Source: Atopobium sp. UBA6362
Lineage (GTDB): Bacteria; Actinomycetota; Coriobacteriia; Coriobacteriales; Atopobiaceae
Assembly: GCA_002440065.1 (NCBI GenBank)
Contig: DJRK01000085.1
Location: 1,731 to 9,845, forward strand
DNA length: 8,115 bases
Direction: 5' to 3'
This document shows, piece by piece, positions 1 to 5,743 of this stretch (position 1 is its first letter; the number at the start of each line of letters is the position of its first letter). The notes under the pieces were generated by a model, which did no database searches, had not been told where the DNA came from, and saw nothing but the letters and a program-made list of their open reading frames with translations. A program made the translations under genes and the position numbers.

Positions 1-452
1 TCGAAGTGGGGCAGCTCGGCCTCGACGCCCTCGCGGATCTTGATGATCGTGAAGTCGGGCGTGGTCTGCAGCACGGTGCCGGTGATGATGTCGCCGATGC
101 GCTGCTCGAACTCCTCGTAGATCTGCTGGCGGGCGGCGTTGCGCACGATGGAGCGGATCTCGGCCTTGGCGTGCTGGGCGGCGATGCGCGACGTTCCCGG
201 CGGGGTCACGTCGACCTCGTCGAACTCGGAGAACTCGCCGGTCTCGGGGTCCTCCTCGCCCTTGGGGACGAGCTCGTAGACGTAGACGCGGCCCGTGGCG
301 CGGTCGATGGTCACGCGCGCGCCGAAGGGCAGGTGCAGCACGTCGGCGTAGCTCTTGGCGAGGGACTGCTCGAGGCGGTCGAGCAGGTAGAGCTGGTCGA
401 TGTGCTTCTCCTGGCACAGAAGCTCAAGGGCCTCCATCATCTCTGATGCCAT
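1..452 (-). CDS. nusA: Transcription termination/antitermination factor NusA, N-terminal part (gene continues past the left edge)
   Basis: About 150 N-terminal residues are present. NusA binds RNA polymerase and nascent RNA and modulates pausing, termination and antitermination. Translation begins MASEMMEALELLCQEKHIDQ, followed by the alpha-helical RNAP-binding N-terminal domain. A short acidic linker (about residues 75-90) follows, then the conserved RIAAQHAKAEI helix (about residues 101-111). The S1 RNA-binding domain begins with GDIITGTVLQ (about residues 127-136); its remainder and the KH domains lie outside the window. The ATG at 450-452 has an AAGGAA-type ribosome-binding site in the 15-bp gap after the rimP stop, so the two genes are co-transcribed. 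The rimP-nusA order is conserved widely in bacteria. There is no sign of truncation other than the window edge. Identity is firm. Confidence 0.95.
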   Translation of the reverse strand, partial: MASEMMEALELLCQEKHIDQLYLLDRLEQSLAKSYADVLHLPFGARVTIDRATGRVYVYELVPKGEEDPETGEFSEFDEVDVTPPGTSRIAAQHAKAEIRSIVRNAARQQIYEEFEQRIGDIITGTVLQTTPDFTIIKIREGVEAELPHF

Positions 453-467
453 TGCTTGGTTCCTTCC

Positions 468-959
468 TTACTTCTTCTTGCCCGGCGTGGAAAAGTCGGG
501 CTTGACGTTGCATTTCTTGACCTCGTCGAGAGGGACCTCGACCCGCTCGCCGTCGCATACGAGGACGACGTCTCCGCCCTCCATGCCCTCGAGCTTGCCG
601 GAGTACTTGCGCCTACCCTCGACCGCGGTGGTCGTGAGCTGCACCTCGTTGCCGGCGAAACGCTCGAAGTCTCGGGCCCGGCGGAGCGGGCGGGCGAGGC
701 CGGGCGAGCTCACCTCGAGGTTGTAGGAGGCGGGGATCGGGTCGAGCTCGTCGAGCACCTCGCCGATCCAGCCGGTCTCCGCCGCCACCTCGTCGAGCGA
801 GATGGTGGGCGCGTCCTCGTCGGCGTGGTCGATGTAGACGCGGACGCACGGGTTCTTGGTCGCCCCGACGACCTCGACGTCCACGATGTCGACGCCATGG
901 GCGGCCGCGCGCTCCTCGAGCGCGGCGAGAATGACCTTGTTCGTCTCTGCCTTGGGCAT
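468..959 (-). CDS. rimP: Ribosome maturation factor RimP
   Basis: 163 aa, the usual RimP length (about 150-170). RimP binds the 30S subunit during assembly. The N-terminal domain carries VDVEVVG and VRVYIDH (residues 26-44). It is followed by the family's strongest signature, YNLEVSSPGLARPL (residues 79-92), and then the DFERFAGNEV segment. The C-terminal SH3-like barrel (about residues 95-155) ends in a lysine tail (PGKKK). The helix before the signature reads ISLDEVAAETGWI, where many homologs have a Cys and a Ser (DC..vSr pattern); this looks like lineage variation. The ATG at 957-959 has an AGGGAGG site about 5 nt upstream. nusA follows after 15 bp. Expression is probably driven by the promoter at 1046-1074. 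Confidence 0.95.
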   Translation of the reverse strand: MPKAETNKVILAALEERAAAHGVDIVDVEVVGATKNPCVRVYIDHADEDAPTISLDEVAAETGWIGEVLDELDPIPASYNLEVSSPGLARPLRRARDFERFAGNEVQLTTTAVEGRRKYSGKLEGMEGGDVVLVCDGERVEVPLDEVKKCNVKPDFSTPGKKK

Positions 960-986
960 CTTGCCTCCCTCTGCTTACATACAGAA

Positions 987-1019
987 AGGAAGCGGGGCGA
1001 AAACTCCACCCCACTTCCT
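987..1019 (-). promoter_or_regulatory. Stem-loop in the rimP-nusA leader (possible attenuator)
   Basis: On the minus-strand RNA an 11-bp stem (AGGAAGUGGGG with CCCCGCUUCCU, one G-U pair) closes an 11-nt loop and is followed by UUCUGUAUGU. It lies between the predicted start of transcription near 1039 and the rimP ribosome-binding site. It could act as an attenuator for the operon, as a weak terminator for tgt read-through, or both. The U-tract is imperfect, so terminator activity is uncertain. Confidence 0.5.
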
Positions 1020-1045
1020 ACGATTACAGCTCAATTACGTTGCTT

Positions 1046-1074
1046 ATCTTATGCCCAGGGAACCGGCGGGTCAA
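1046..1074 (-). promoter_or_regulatory. Sigma-70-type promoter of the rimP-nusA operon
   Basis: Read on the minus strand, TTGACC (1069-1074) is followed by a 17-bp spacer and TAAGAT (1046-1051). Each hexamer matches five of six consensus bases and the spacing is ideal. Predicted transcription start is near 1039, giving a leader of about 80 nt before rimP. It lies in the 147-bp gap between tgt and rimP, correctly oriented. Confidence 0.75.
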
Positions 1075-1106
1075 GCGTCCACCATAACCTCACAACCAGG
1101 CGACCG

Positions 1107-2294
1107 TTAAAAATCGTTCGCGGCCTCGGAGGCCATCCACGCGTCCCGGAACTCCCCGTACCTGCCCTCGATAATCGCCTGGCGCGCGCGGCGCATGAGG
1201 TCGAGAAGGAAGTAGATGTTGTGCTCGGAAAGCAAGATGGAGCCGACCATCTCCTTCTGCCGCACGAGGTGGTGGATGTAGGCGCGGCTGAAGCCGGCGG
1301 CGCACGCCGGGCAGCCGCAGCCCTCGTCGAGCGGGCGGTCGTCCTCCCGGAAGCGCGCGTTCTTGAGGTTCAGGCGGCCCTCCATCGAGAAGGCCGTGCC
1401 CATGCGCGCGGTGCGGGTGGGCAGCACGCAGTCGAACATGTCGACGCCGCAGGCGACGCCGCGCACGAGCGTCGTGGGGTTGCCGACGCCCATGAGGTAG
1501 CGCGGCTTGTTGCGCGGCATGTGCTCGGCGCACAGGGGCTCGAGGCTCGCGAACATCGTCTCGTGGTCCTCCCCCACCGAGTAGCCGCCGATGCCGTAGC
1601 CCGGGAAGTCGCCGGCGTCCTCGAGGTGGCGTAGGCTCCTCAGGCGCAGGTCGAGGTGCATGCCGCCCTGGACAATGCCGAAGAGCGCCTGGTCCTTGCG
1701 GGTATGCGCGGCGAAGCAGCGGTCCGCCCACATGCTGGAGAGCTCGACGGAGCGCTCGACCTTGCGGCGATCGGCGGGGTAGCCCACGCACTGGTCGAGC
1801 TGCATGGTGATGTCGGAGCCGAGCTTCTGGGCGATCGCCATGTTCTCCTCGGGCGTCCACTCGAACCAGCGGCCGTCGTAGTCGACGGCGCGGAAGCGCA
1901 CGCCCTTGTTCGAGAGCTTGAAGAACTCCTCGTGGCTGAAGACCTGGAAGCCGCCGGAGTCGGTGAGGATCGGGCCGCCCCAGCGCATGAAGCGGTGGAC
2001 GCCGCCCATGCGCCCCACGAGGTCGGCGCCCGGGCGCTGGGAGAGGTGGTAGAGGTTGTTCAGGAGGATCTTCGTGCCCATGCGCTCGAGGTCGGCGGGG
2101 AGCATCCCCTTGACCGTGGCCTTGGTCCCCACGGGCATGAAGATGGGCGTGGGGATGTCGCCGTGCGGGGTATGGAAGACGCCGGCGCGGGCGTGCGTCG
2201 AGGGGTCCTCGGCGACGACGTCGTAGGTGAACCACTTCTCCTCCGGCACGGGTTCCCCGGCGCCGGCCATCCTCGTTTCTTCGTGCTCGCACAT
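1107..2294 (-). CDS. tgt: tRNA-guanine(34) transglycosylase (Tgt), queuosine pathway
   Basis: 395 aa, a normal bacterial TGT. It swaps G34 of GUN-anticodon tRNAs (Asp, Asn, His, Tyr) for preQ1. A TIM barrel is indicated by FMPVGTKATVKG (52-63), LTDSGGFQVFS (110-120, general-base Asp112), GIVQGG (206-211) and FDCVLPTR (287-294, nucleophile Asp288). Zinc ligands are C326, C328, C331 (CGCPAC) and H358 (EHN). Substrate-pocket residues D167 and C169 and loop Val240 are of the bacterial, preQ1-using type. Two spots differ from the usual sequence: QLDQC (165-169) in place of the common xFDEC, and GGYSVGE in place of GGLAVGE. I chose the ATG at 2292-2294; the ATG encoding residue 9 is an alternative, since neither has an ideally spaced ribosome-binding site. 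The gene stands alone between the ptsH terminator and the rimP promoter. Confidence 0.95.
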   Translation of the reverse strand: MCEHEETRMAGAGEPVPEEKWFTYDVVAEDPSTHARAGVFHTPHGDIPTPIFMPVGTKATVKGMLPADLERMGTKILLNNLYHLSQRPGADLVGRMGGVHRFMRWGGPILTDSGGFQVFSHEEFFKLSNKGVRFRAVDYDGRWFEWTPEENMAIAQKLGSDITMQLDQCVGYPADRRKVERSVELSSMWADRCFAAHTRKDQALFGIVQGGMHLDLRLRSLRHLEDAGDFPGYGIGGYSVGEDHETMFASLEPLCAEHMPRNKPRYLMGVGNPTTLVRGVACGVDMFDCVLPTRTARMGTAFSMEGRLNLKNARFREDDRPLDEGCGCPACAAGFSRAYIHHLVRQKEMVGSILLSEHNIYFLLDLMRRARQAIIEGRYGEFRDAWMASEAANDF

Positions 2295-2379
2295 GGGTAT
2301 GCGATACCGCCTCTCTCACGTGAGCGGAGCCGGAACGCGCAAGAAGGCGCGCGCCGGCCCGTCAATGACTTATCCGCTC
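2295..2379 (-). promoter_or_regulatory. Palindrome-dense tgt leader
   Basis: Perfect inverted repeats are packed between the ptsH terminator and the tgt start. GGTAT-GCG-ATACC (2296-2308) is immediately upstream of the ATG. CTCACGTGAG (2315-2324) follows, then CGCGC-6 nt-GCGCG (2336-2351), overlapping the palindrome GGCGCGCGCC (2346-2355). The best Shine-Dalgarno match, GAGAGAGG, is at 2310-2317, about 16 nt from the start; folding of the first hairpin would bring it closer. A TTGACG -35-like element lies on the minus strand near 2365, but I found no convincing -10, so no promoter is called. Confidence 0.35.
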
Positions 2380-2380
2380 G

Positions 2381-2420
2381 ACAACAAAACCCGGCCCGGC
2401 GTTAAGCGCGCCGGGCCGGG
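2381..2420 (-). terminator. Intrinsic terminator of ptsH
   Basis: Read on the minus strand, a perfect 12-bp G+C-only stem (2409-2420 with 2390-2401) with a 7-nt loop is followed by TTTTGTTGT. It starts 27 bp after the ptsH stop, in the right orientation, and separates ptsH from tgt. Confidence 0.92.
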
Positions 2421-2446
2421 AAACCTGTTCTCTCTGAGCGCCGGTT

Positions 2447-2719
2447 CTACTCGCCGAAGCGGGAGTCGATGAGCGCGATCAGGGCGTCGAGGGCCTGCTG
2501 CTCGTCCTCGCCGTCGCAAGCGACCTCAACGGTGGTGCCGGTGCCGAGGCCCGCAGCCAGGATCATCATGATGGACTTGGCGTTGACGGGAGCAGAGTCC
2601 TTGTCGACGTTCTTGATGGTGACGTTGGACTGGTACTTCTTGGCCTCGGTCACAAAGAGGGACGCGGGACGGGCGTGAAGGCCGGTGGCGTTGGTGATGC
2701 TGGTCTGCTTAGAAACCAT
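2447..2719 (-). CDS. ptsH: Phosphocarrier protein HPr (PTS)
   Basis: 90 aa, the full HPr fold length. HPr carries phosphate from enzyme I to the sugar-specific EIIA proteins in the cytoplasm. The active-site motif GLHARPAS puts the phosphorylated histidine at exactly His15. The regulatory-site motif is NAKSIMMILAAG with Ser49, equivalent to Ser46 of Gram-positive HPr. Compared with Bacillus HPr there are about three extra residues just before it (DKDSAP region). The presence of both sites argues for HPr proper and against Crh (no His15). The ATG at 2717-2719 has AAAGGGAG about 8 nt upstream. It is a single-gene unit with its own terminator; enzyme I (ptsI) is not adjacent downstream. Regulation may involve the overlapping dyads at 2753-2786. 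Confidence 0.96.
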   Translation of the reverse strand: MVSKQTSITNATGLHARPASLFVTEAKKYQSNVTIKNVDKDSAPVNAKSIMMILAAGLGTGTTVEVACDGEDEQQALDALIALIDSRFGE

Positions 2720-2752
2720 GGTGTGGACTCCCTTTCCGATAATCCAAACAAA

Positions 2753-2786
2753 TTGAGGATGAGCTGAACCTCCTCAAACTGAGGTT
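2753..2786. promoter_or_regulatory. Overlapping dyads at the ptsH promoter/leader
   Basis: Two inverted repeats share sequence. AACCTC-8 nt-GAGGTT (2767-2786), with inner CCTCA-AAC-TGAGG (2772-2784), overlaps the putative -10. TTGAGGA-11 nt-TCCTCAA (2753-2777) would form a hairpin at the very 5' end of the ptsH RNA. The shared arm makes the structures mutually exclusive. This could be an operator, a 5' stabilising hairpin, or chance. Confidence 0.4.
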
Positions 2787-2813
2787 ATAGTAGCAAACAT
2801 AGCAAAAAAGGAA
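2784..2813 (-). promoter_or_regulatory. Putative ptsH promoter
   Basis: On the minus strand TATAAC (2784-2789) matches five of six -10 bases and lies about 65 bp from the ptsH ATG. The -35 region (TTTCCT/TCCTTT, about 2807-2814) is poor. A direct repeat TTTGCTA-TG-TTTGCTA fills the spacer, which could suit an activator or an alternative promoter. This is the only A+T-rich tract in the 198-bp intergenic region. Confidence 0.45.
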
Positions 2814-2817
2814 ACCG

Positions 2818-2846
2818 TTGAGATCGGGGACGGGCAAAACTATTCG
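2818..2846 (+). promoter_or_regulatory. Weak promoter candidate for the coiled-coil gene
   Basis: TTGAGA (2818-2823), a 17-bp spacer and TATTCG (2841-2846), followed by a 5' leader of about 65 nt. The -35 is good (five of six) but the -10 matches only three of six positions. It is listed as the best candidate on this strand. Confidence 0.3.
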
Positions 2847-2904
2847 TTCGCCGCCGCAACGGGGACGCTCAGGGGGCGCAGACCCCACGAGCGGGAATAT
2901 ACAC

Positions 2905-2910
2905 GGGAGG
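2905..2910 (+). promoter_or_regulatory. Ribosome-binding site that fixes a TTG start
   Basis: GGGAGG sits 7 nt before TTG at 2918-2920. No in-frame ATG occurs for more than 170 codons downstream, so the TTG start is well supported. Confidence 0.8.
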
Positions 2911-2917
2911 CCCGGCT

Positions 2918-4312
2918 TTGGAAAATAGCGAGGAGCAGTTGGCGACCGGCGTCGAGGCCCCTGCACAGAGCGAGGATACTGCAGAGAATAGCGAGGTCTC
3001 GGAAGAGCCGGCCGAGCAGGAAGATGCGCCCAACGAGCTCGGCGGCGACGAATCGGAAAGCGACGGGGCCGAGGCCAAGTCGCCGGAGGATAAGGGCGCT
3101 GAGGCGTCTGAGGAATCCCAGGCCGAGCGAGCCGCCGAGAAGGCCGCCGAGGCCGCGAAGGACGCCGCCAACGCGGCGAGGGGCGCCGCGAACGCCGCCG
3201 CGGCGAAGCTCAAGCGGGGCGCCTTCGCGGTCCGCGACGTTCACAACGCCTCCAAGAGATACTCGACCGCCCGTGCGCAGGTGCGGGCCGCCCAGGAGGC
3301 GCTCGCAGCCGACGAGTCGACGCTCGCCCACCGCGAGGACATCGAGGCGAACTACGCGAGAATCGTCTCGGAGCAGACGGGCATCGTGGACGAGGCCGCA
3401 AAGAAGGCCGAGGCCTCCGACGCTCGGGCCGACGCGGTCATGGAGGAGGCGTCGGCCCTCAAGGGGGACCTCGACGAGCTCAAGGCATCGAACGCGGCCG
3501 AGCTCAGGCCCTACAAGCGCATGGCCGAGACGGCAAAGGGCGCCCTCGACGACGCGACGCGCGTGCTTGCCGAGGCCAAGCGCGCCGTCAAGTCCGCGGA
3601 GGCGCAGGCGAAGGAGGCGGCCGAGCGGAGGGAGCAGGCGCTCGCCACGGCGAACAAGACCCTCGACAACGCGAAGGCCCGCCAACGCAAAGTGCAGGAC
3701 GAGCTCAAGCGGCTGCAAACGGGCGGGGGCGCGGCTACGGCGATCTCGCAGATGCAGTCCGAGAACGTGGCGGCGCTCGCCCGCGTGCAGAACGCTCAGG
3801 CCGAGGTCGACCGGGCGGTGAAGGACGGCCAGACGACGGTGGACAACGCCCAGACTCACCTATGGACGCAGAACCAGTCGCTCGAGACGGCCCAGCGGGC
3901 GGCCGACGAGGCAAGGGCGAAGCACGAGACGCAGCGCGCCGCCTACGAGAAGATGCTCGCCGAGGCGAACGAGAAGGAGCGCGTCCTAGCCGAAGGGATC
4001 AAAGAGCGCCAAGAAGAGGCCAAGCGACAGCGCTCCGCGGCCGAGTCCTCCCGCGCCGAGCAGAAAGAGGCGCAGGGCCTCCTCGACGAGGCGGGGCTCA
4101 TCCACTCGACGCCCGGGGAGACGGCACGGCTCAAGTCCTCGATCGAGGAACAGCGACGCGCCCTTGAGGCGGCGGAGCAGGAGGCCCAGGAGCTCGAGCA
4201 AGGCGTGAAGAGCCTCAAGACGAGGACCCGCGCGGACCGCGTCATTCTCATCGTTGCCGCAGCAGTGGTCGTCCTCGTCGTTCTCTTCATCGTTTCCAGC
4301 TGCGTAAAGTAA
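2918..4312 (+). CDS. Unrecognised tail-anchored, long coiled-coil membrane protein
   Basis: 464 aa; I do not recognise the family. Residues 1-70 are acidic, rich in Glu/Ser/Ala and probably disordered, with no signal peptide. Residues 70-98 are an Ala-rich helix (EKAAEAAKDAANAA). Residues about 100-435 are almost entirely Ala/Glu/Lys/Arg/Gln helix of coiled-coil character. Likely breaks are Pro198 (ELRPYKR), a glycine hinge (QTGGGAAT, 267-274) and STPGE (397-401). A basic stretch (KSLKTRTRADR, 431-441) precedes one hydrophobic segment (VILIVAAAVVVLVVLFIV, 442-459) and the protein ends SSCVK. This predicts C-terminal anchoring in the inner membrane with the rod in the cytoplasm. It is the only plus-strand gene, is monocistronic and ends before a bidirectional terminator. 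Base composition matches its neighbours. It could be a scaffold, an envelope or cell-division organiser, or a tether; no function is assigned. Confidence 0.88.
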   Translation: MENSEEQLATGVEAPAQSEDTAENSEVSEEPAEQEDAPNELGGDESESDGAEAKSPEDKGAEASEESQAERAAEKAAEAAKDAANAARGAANAAAAKLKRGAFAVRDVHNASKRYSTARAQVRAAQEALAADESTLAHREDIEANYARIVSEQTGIVDEAAKKAEASDARADAVMEEASALKGDLDELKASNAAELRPYKRMAETAKGALDDATRVLAEAKRAVKSAEAQAKEAAERREQALATANKTLDNAKARQRKVQDELKRLQTGGGAATAISQMQSENVAALARVQNAQAEVDRAVKDGQTTVDNAQTHLWTQNQSLETAQRAADEARAKHETQRAAYEKMLAEANEKERVLAEGIKERQEEAKRQRSAAESSRAEQKEAQGLLDEAGLIHSTPGETARLKSSIEEQRRALEAAEQEAQELEQGVKSLKTRTRADRVILIVAAAVVVLVVLFIVSSCVK

Positions 4313-4362
4313 CCTAAATTACACCAATAGTTGCACAAAGCCATCCTACCCGATGGAAACAG

Positions 4363-4400
4363 AACCGGCCGCCCCTCGTAAGAAGGACGGCCGGTTTTCC
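4363..4400. terminator. Bidirectional terminator between the coiled-coil gene and queA
   Basis: AACCGGCCG (4363-4371) pairs with CGGCCGGTT (4388-4396), a 9-bp stem, followed on the plus strand by TTTTCCC. On the minus strand the stem is followed by CTGTTTCC. It lies in the convergent gap and probably ends both transcripts; it is better in the plus direction. Confidence 0.8.
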
Positions 4401-4417
4401 CGATGTGTCTATTGCGC

Positions 4418-5578
4418 CTAGTGGATGAACATCGCGTCGCCGAAGCTCAAGAAGCGGTACTTCTCGTCGATGGCCGACTGATAAGCGTCCATGATCTGCT
4501 CCCTCGTGGCAAAGGCCGAGACGAGCATCATGAGGGTGCTGCGGGGCACGTGGAAGTTCGTGATCATGGCGTCGACCACGTGAAAGGTGGAACCGGGCAT
4601 GAGGAAGAGGTTCGTCGTCGCGTTCTCGCGCGCCACGATGTCGCCCTTCTCGACCGGGAAGCGCCGCGCGGAGACGGGGGGCTCCGCCTGAGCAGCGTCG
4701 GCGTCCCAGGCGCTCTCGAGCGAGCGCACGGAGGTCGTCCCGACGGCGATCACGCGGTGACCGGACGCCTTGGTCGCCTTCACGGCATCGATGACCGACT
4801 GCGGGACGTGGTAGCGCTCGGTGTGCATGACGTGCTGGGTCGGGTCGTCCTCGGTGACGAGGCGGAAGGTGTCGATGCCCACCTCGAGCTCGACCGTCGC
4901 CCAGCCGCAGCCGTGGTCGCGGATCTTCTGGATGAGCTCGGGCGTGAAGTGGAGGCCCGCCGTGGGGGCCGCGGCGGAGTGCTCCTCATGCATGGCATAG
5001 ACGGTCTGGTACTTCTCGGGGTCGCCTTCGTACTGCGTGATGTAGGGCGGCAGCGGCACATGGCCCGCCGCATGGATGGCCTCGTCGAGCGTGCGCGGCT
5101 TGCCGTCGGGGCCCTCCCCCACCGCGTCGAAGCGGACGAGCCGGCCGCCCTTGGAATCCTCGACGAAATCGACGATCGTGCCGGTGAGCACGACGGGCGC
5201 GGAGTCGGGGGCGTGCAGGCCGCCGGCGCGGTACTCGATGACGATGCCCGGCTGCTTCAGGCGCTTGCCGGGGTTCACGAGGCATTCCCACACGTGGCCC
5301 AGGGGGTCGACGTCCTCGCGGCGCTTGAGGAGCAGCGTCTCGCACACGCCGCCCGTGCCGCGCTTCTTGCCCACGAGACGGGCGGGGAGCACGCGGGTCT
5401 TGTTTGCCACAAGAAGGTCGCCGGGCTCGAGATAGTCGAGGATGTCGTAGAAGCGGCGGTGCTCCACGTGGCCGTCCTCGCGGTCGAGGACGAGCAGGCG
5501 GCAGTGGTCGCGGGGCTCGGCGGGAGACTGGGCGATGAGCTCGTCGGGCAGGGGGTAATCGAAATCGTCGGTGCGCAT
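4418..5578 (-). CDS. queA: S-adenosylmethionine:tRNA ribosyltransferase-isomerase QueA
   Basis: 386 aa. QueA transfers the ribosyl part of SAM to preQ1-modified tRNA, giving epoxyqueuosine. The start is the ATG at 5576-5578 (MRTDDFDYPLPDELIAQ), which matches the family N-terminus; extension to an upstream ATG at 5668 would add 30 non-homologous residues. Family blocks seen are GDLLVANKTRVLPARL (53-68), HVPLPPYI (173-180), YQTVYA (190-195), APTAGLHFTPEL (204-215), AVGTTSVRSLES (278-289), NFHVPRSTLMMLVSAF (341-356) and YRFLSFGDAMFIH at the C-terminus. It is 30-40 residues longer than typical QueA, with extra sequence around 120-170 and at 290-320. The substrate loop reads MHEEHSAAAPTAG where GSVAAPTAG is common. 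A weak AGAGG site lies about 10 nt upstream. I found no convincing promoter. Confidence 0.95.
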   Translation of the reverse strand: MRTDDFDYPLPDELIAQSPAEPRDHCRLLVLDREDGHVEHRRFYDILDYLEPGDLLVANKTRVLPARLVGKKRGTGGVCETLLLKRREDVDPLGHVWECLVNPGKRLKQPGIVIEYRAGGLHAPDSAPVVLTGTIVDFVEDSKGGRLVRFDAVGEGPDGKPRTLDEAIHAAGHVPLPPYITQYEGDPEKYQTVYAMHEEHSAAAPTAGLHFTPELIQKIRDHGCGWATVELEVGIDTFRLVTEDDPTQHVMHTERYHVPQSVIDAVKATKASGHRVIAVGTTSVRSLESAWDADAAQAEPPVSARRFPVEKGDIVARENATTNLFLMPGSTFHVVDAMITNFHVPRSTLMMLVSAFATREQIMDAYQSAIDEKYRFLSFGDAMFIH

Positions 5579-5604
5579 GGTACGCGTTCCTCTCTGTTGC
5601 TGTG

Positions 5605-5627
5605 TCCGCGCTCCAGTGTAGCGCGGA
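5605..5627. repeat. Inverted repeat in the queA leader
   Basis: TCCGCGCT-7 nt-AGCGCGGA is a perfect 8-bp stem with a 7-nt loop, 26 bp upstream of the queA start codon. It could be a leader hairpin or an operator. I did not recognise a preQ1 riboswitch. The rest of the 165-bp gap from queA to the SDR gene holds only the hairpin at 5672-5699. Confidence 0.4.
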
Positions 5628-5671
5628 GCGGGCATGCGCGTTTCGTGCCATGGACGGCCCTTAGACACGAG

Positions 5672-5699
5672 CGGGGCGCCCCCTAAAGGAGACGCCCCG
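5672..5699 (-). terminator. Strong hairpin after the SDR gene, lacking a U-tract
   Basis: As minus-strand RNA, a continuous 12-bp stem (CGGGGCGUCUCC with GGGGGCGCCCCG, two G-U pairs) closes a UUUA tetraloop, 44 bp past the SDR stop. The two G-U pairs become mismatches on the plus strand, so it is oriented for the SDR transcript. No U run follows, so it may be a hairpin-only or Rho-assisted terminator, or a 3'-end stabiliser. Confidence 0.55.
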
Positions 5700-5743
5700 G
5701 ATCTCGCCGCGGGATTTAGACTTCCTGAACGACTCGGACGCTC

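Noticed and set aside
456..1634. Long plus-strand open frame (392 codons) across rimP and tgt
   Set aside because: It lies antisense to two certain genes and its translation is rich in Val/Ala/Gly/Arg/Leu with no domain; a frame shadow of GC-rich codons.
2720..2762. GAGGAGG followed by possible short peptide in the ptsH leader
   Set aside because: No ATG or GTG start follows at suitable spacing; the purine run is better explained as part of the overlapping dyads.
2840..3859. Minus-strand open frame of 339 codons opposite the coiled-coil gene
   Set aside because: An Arg/Leu/Gly-rich antisense shadow. The plus-strand frame has a good ribosome-binding site, coherent coiled-coil periodicity and a membrane helix.
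5579..5668. N-terminal extension of QueA to the ATG at 5668
   Set aside because: The added 30 residues have no family similarity, and the ATG at 5578 starts exactly at the conserved MRTDDFDYPLP.
4403..5686. Plus-strand open frame of 427 codons opposite queA
   Set aside because: A mirror frame of queA with low-complexity composition and no plausible ribosome-binding site.
5579..5743. preQ1 riboswitch upstream of queA
   Set aside because: I could not find the small H-type pseudoknot with an A-rich tail typical of class I, nor other known preQ1 architectures.
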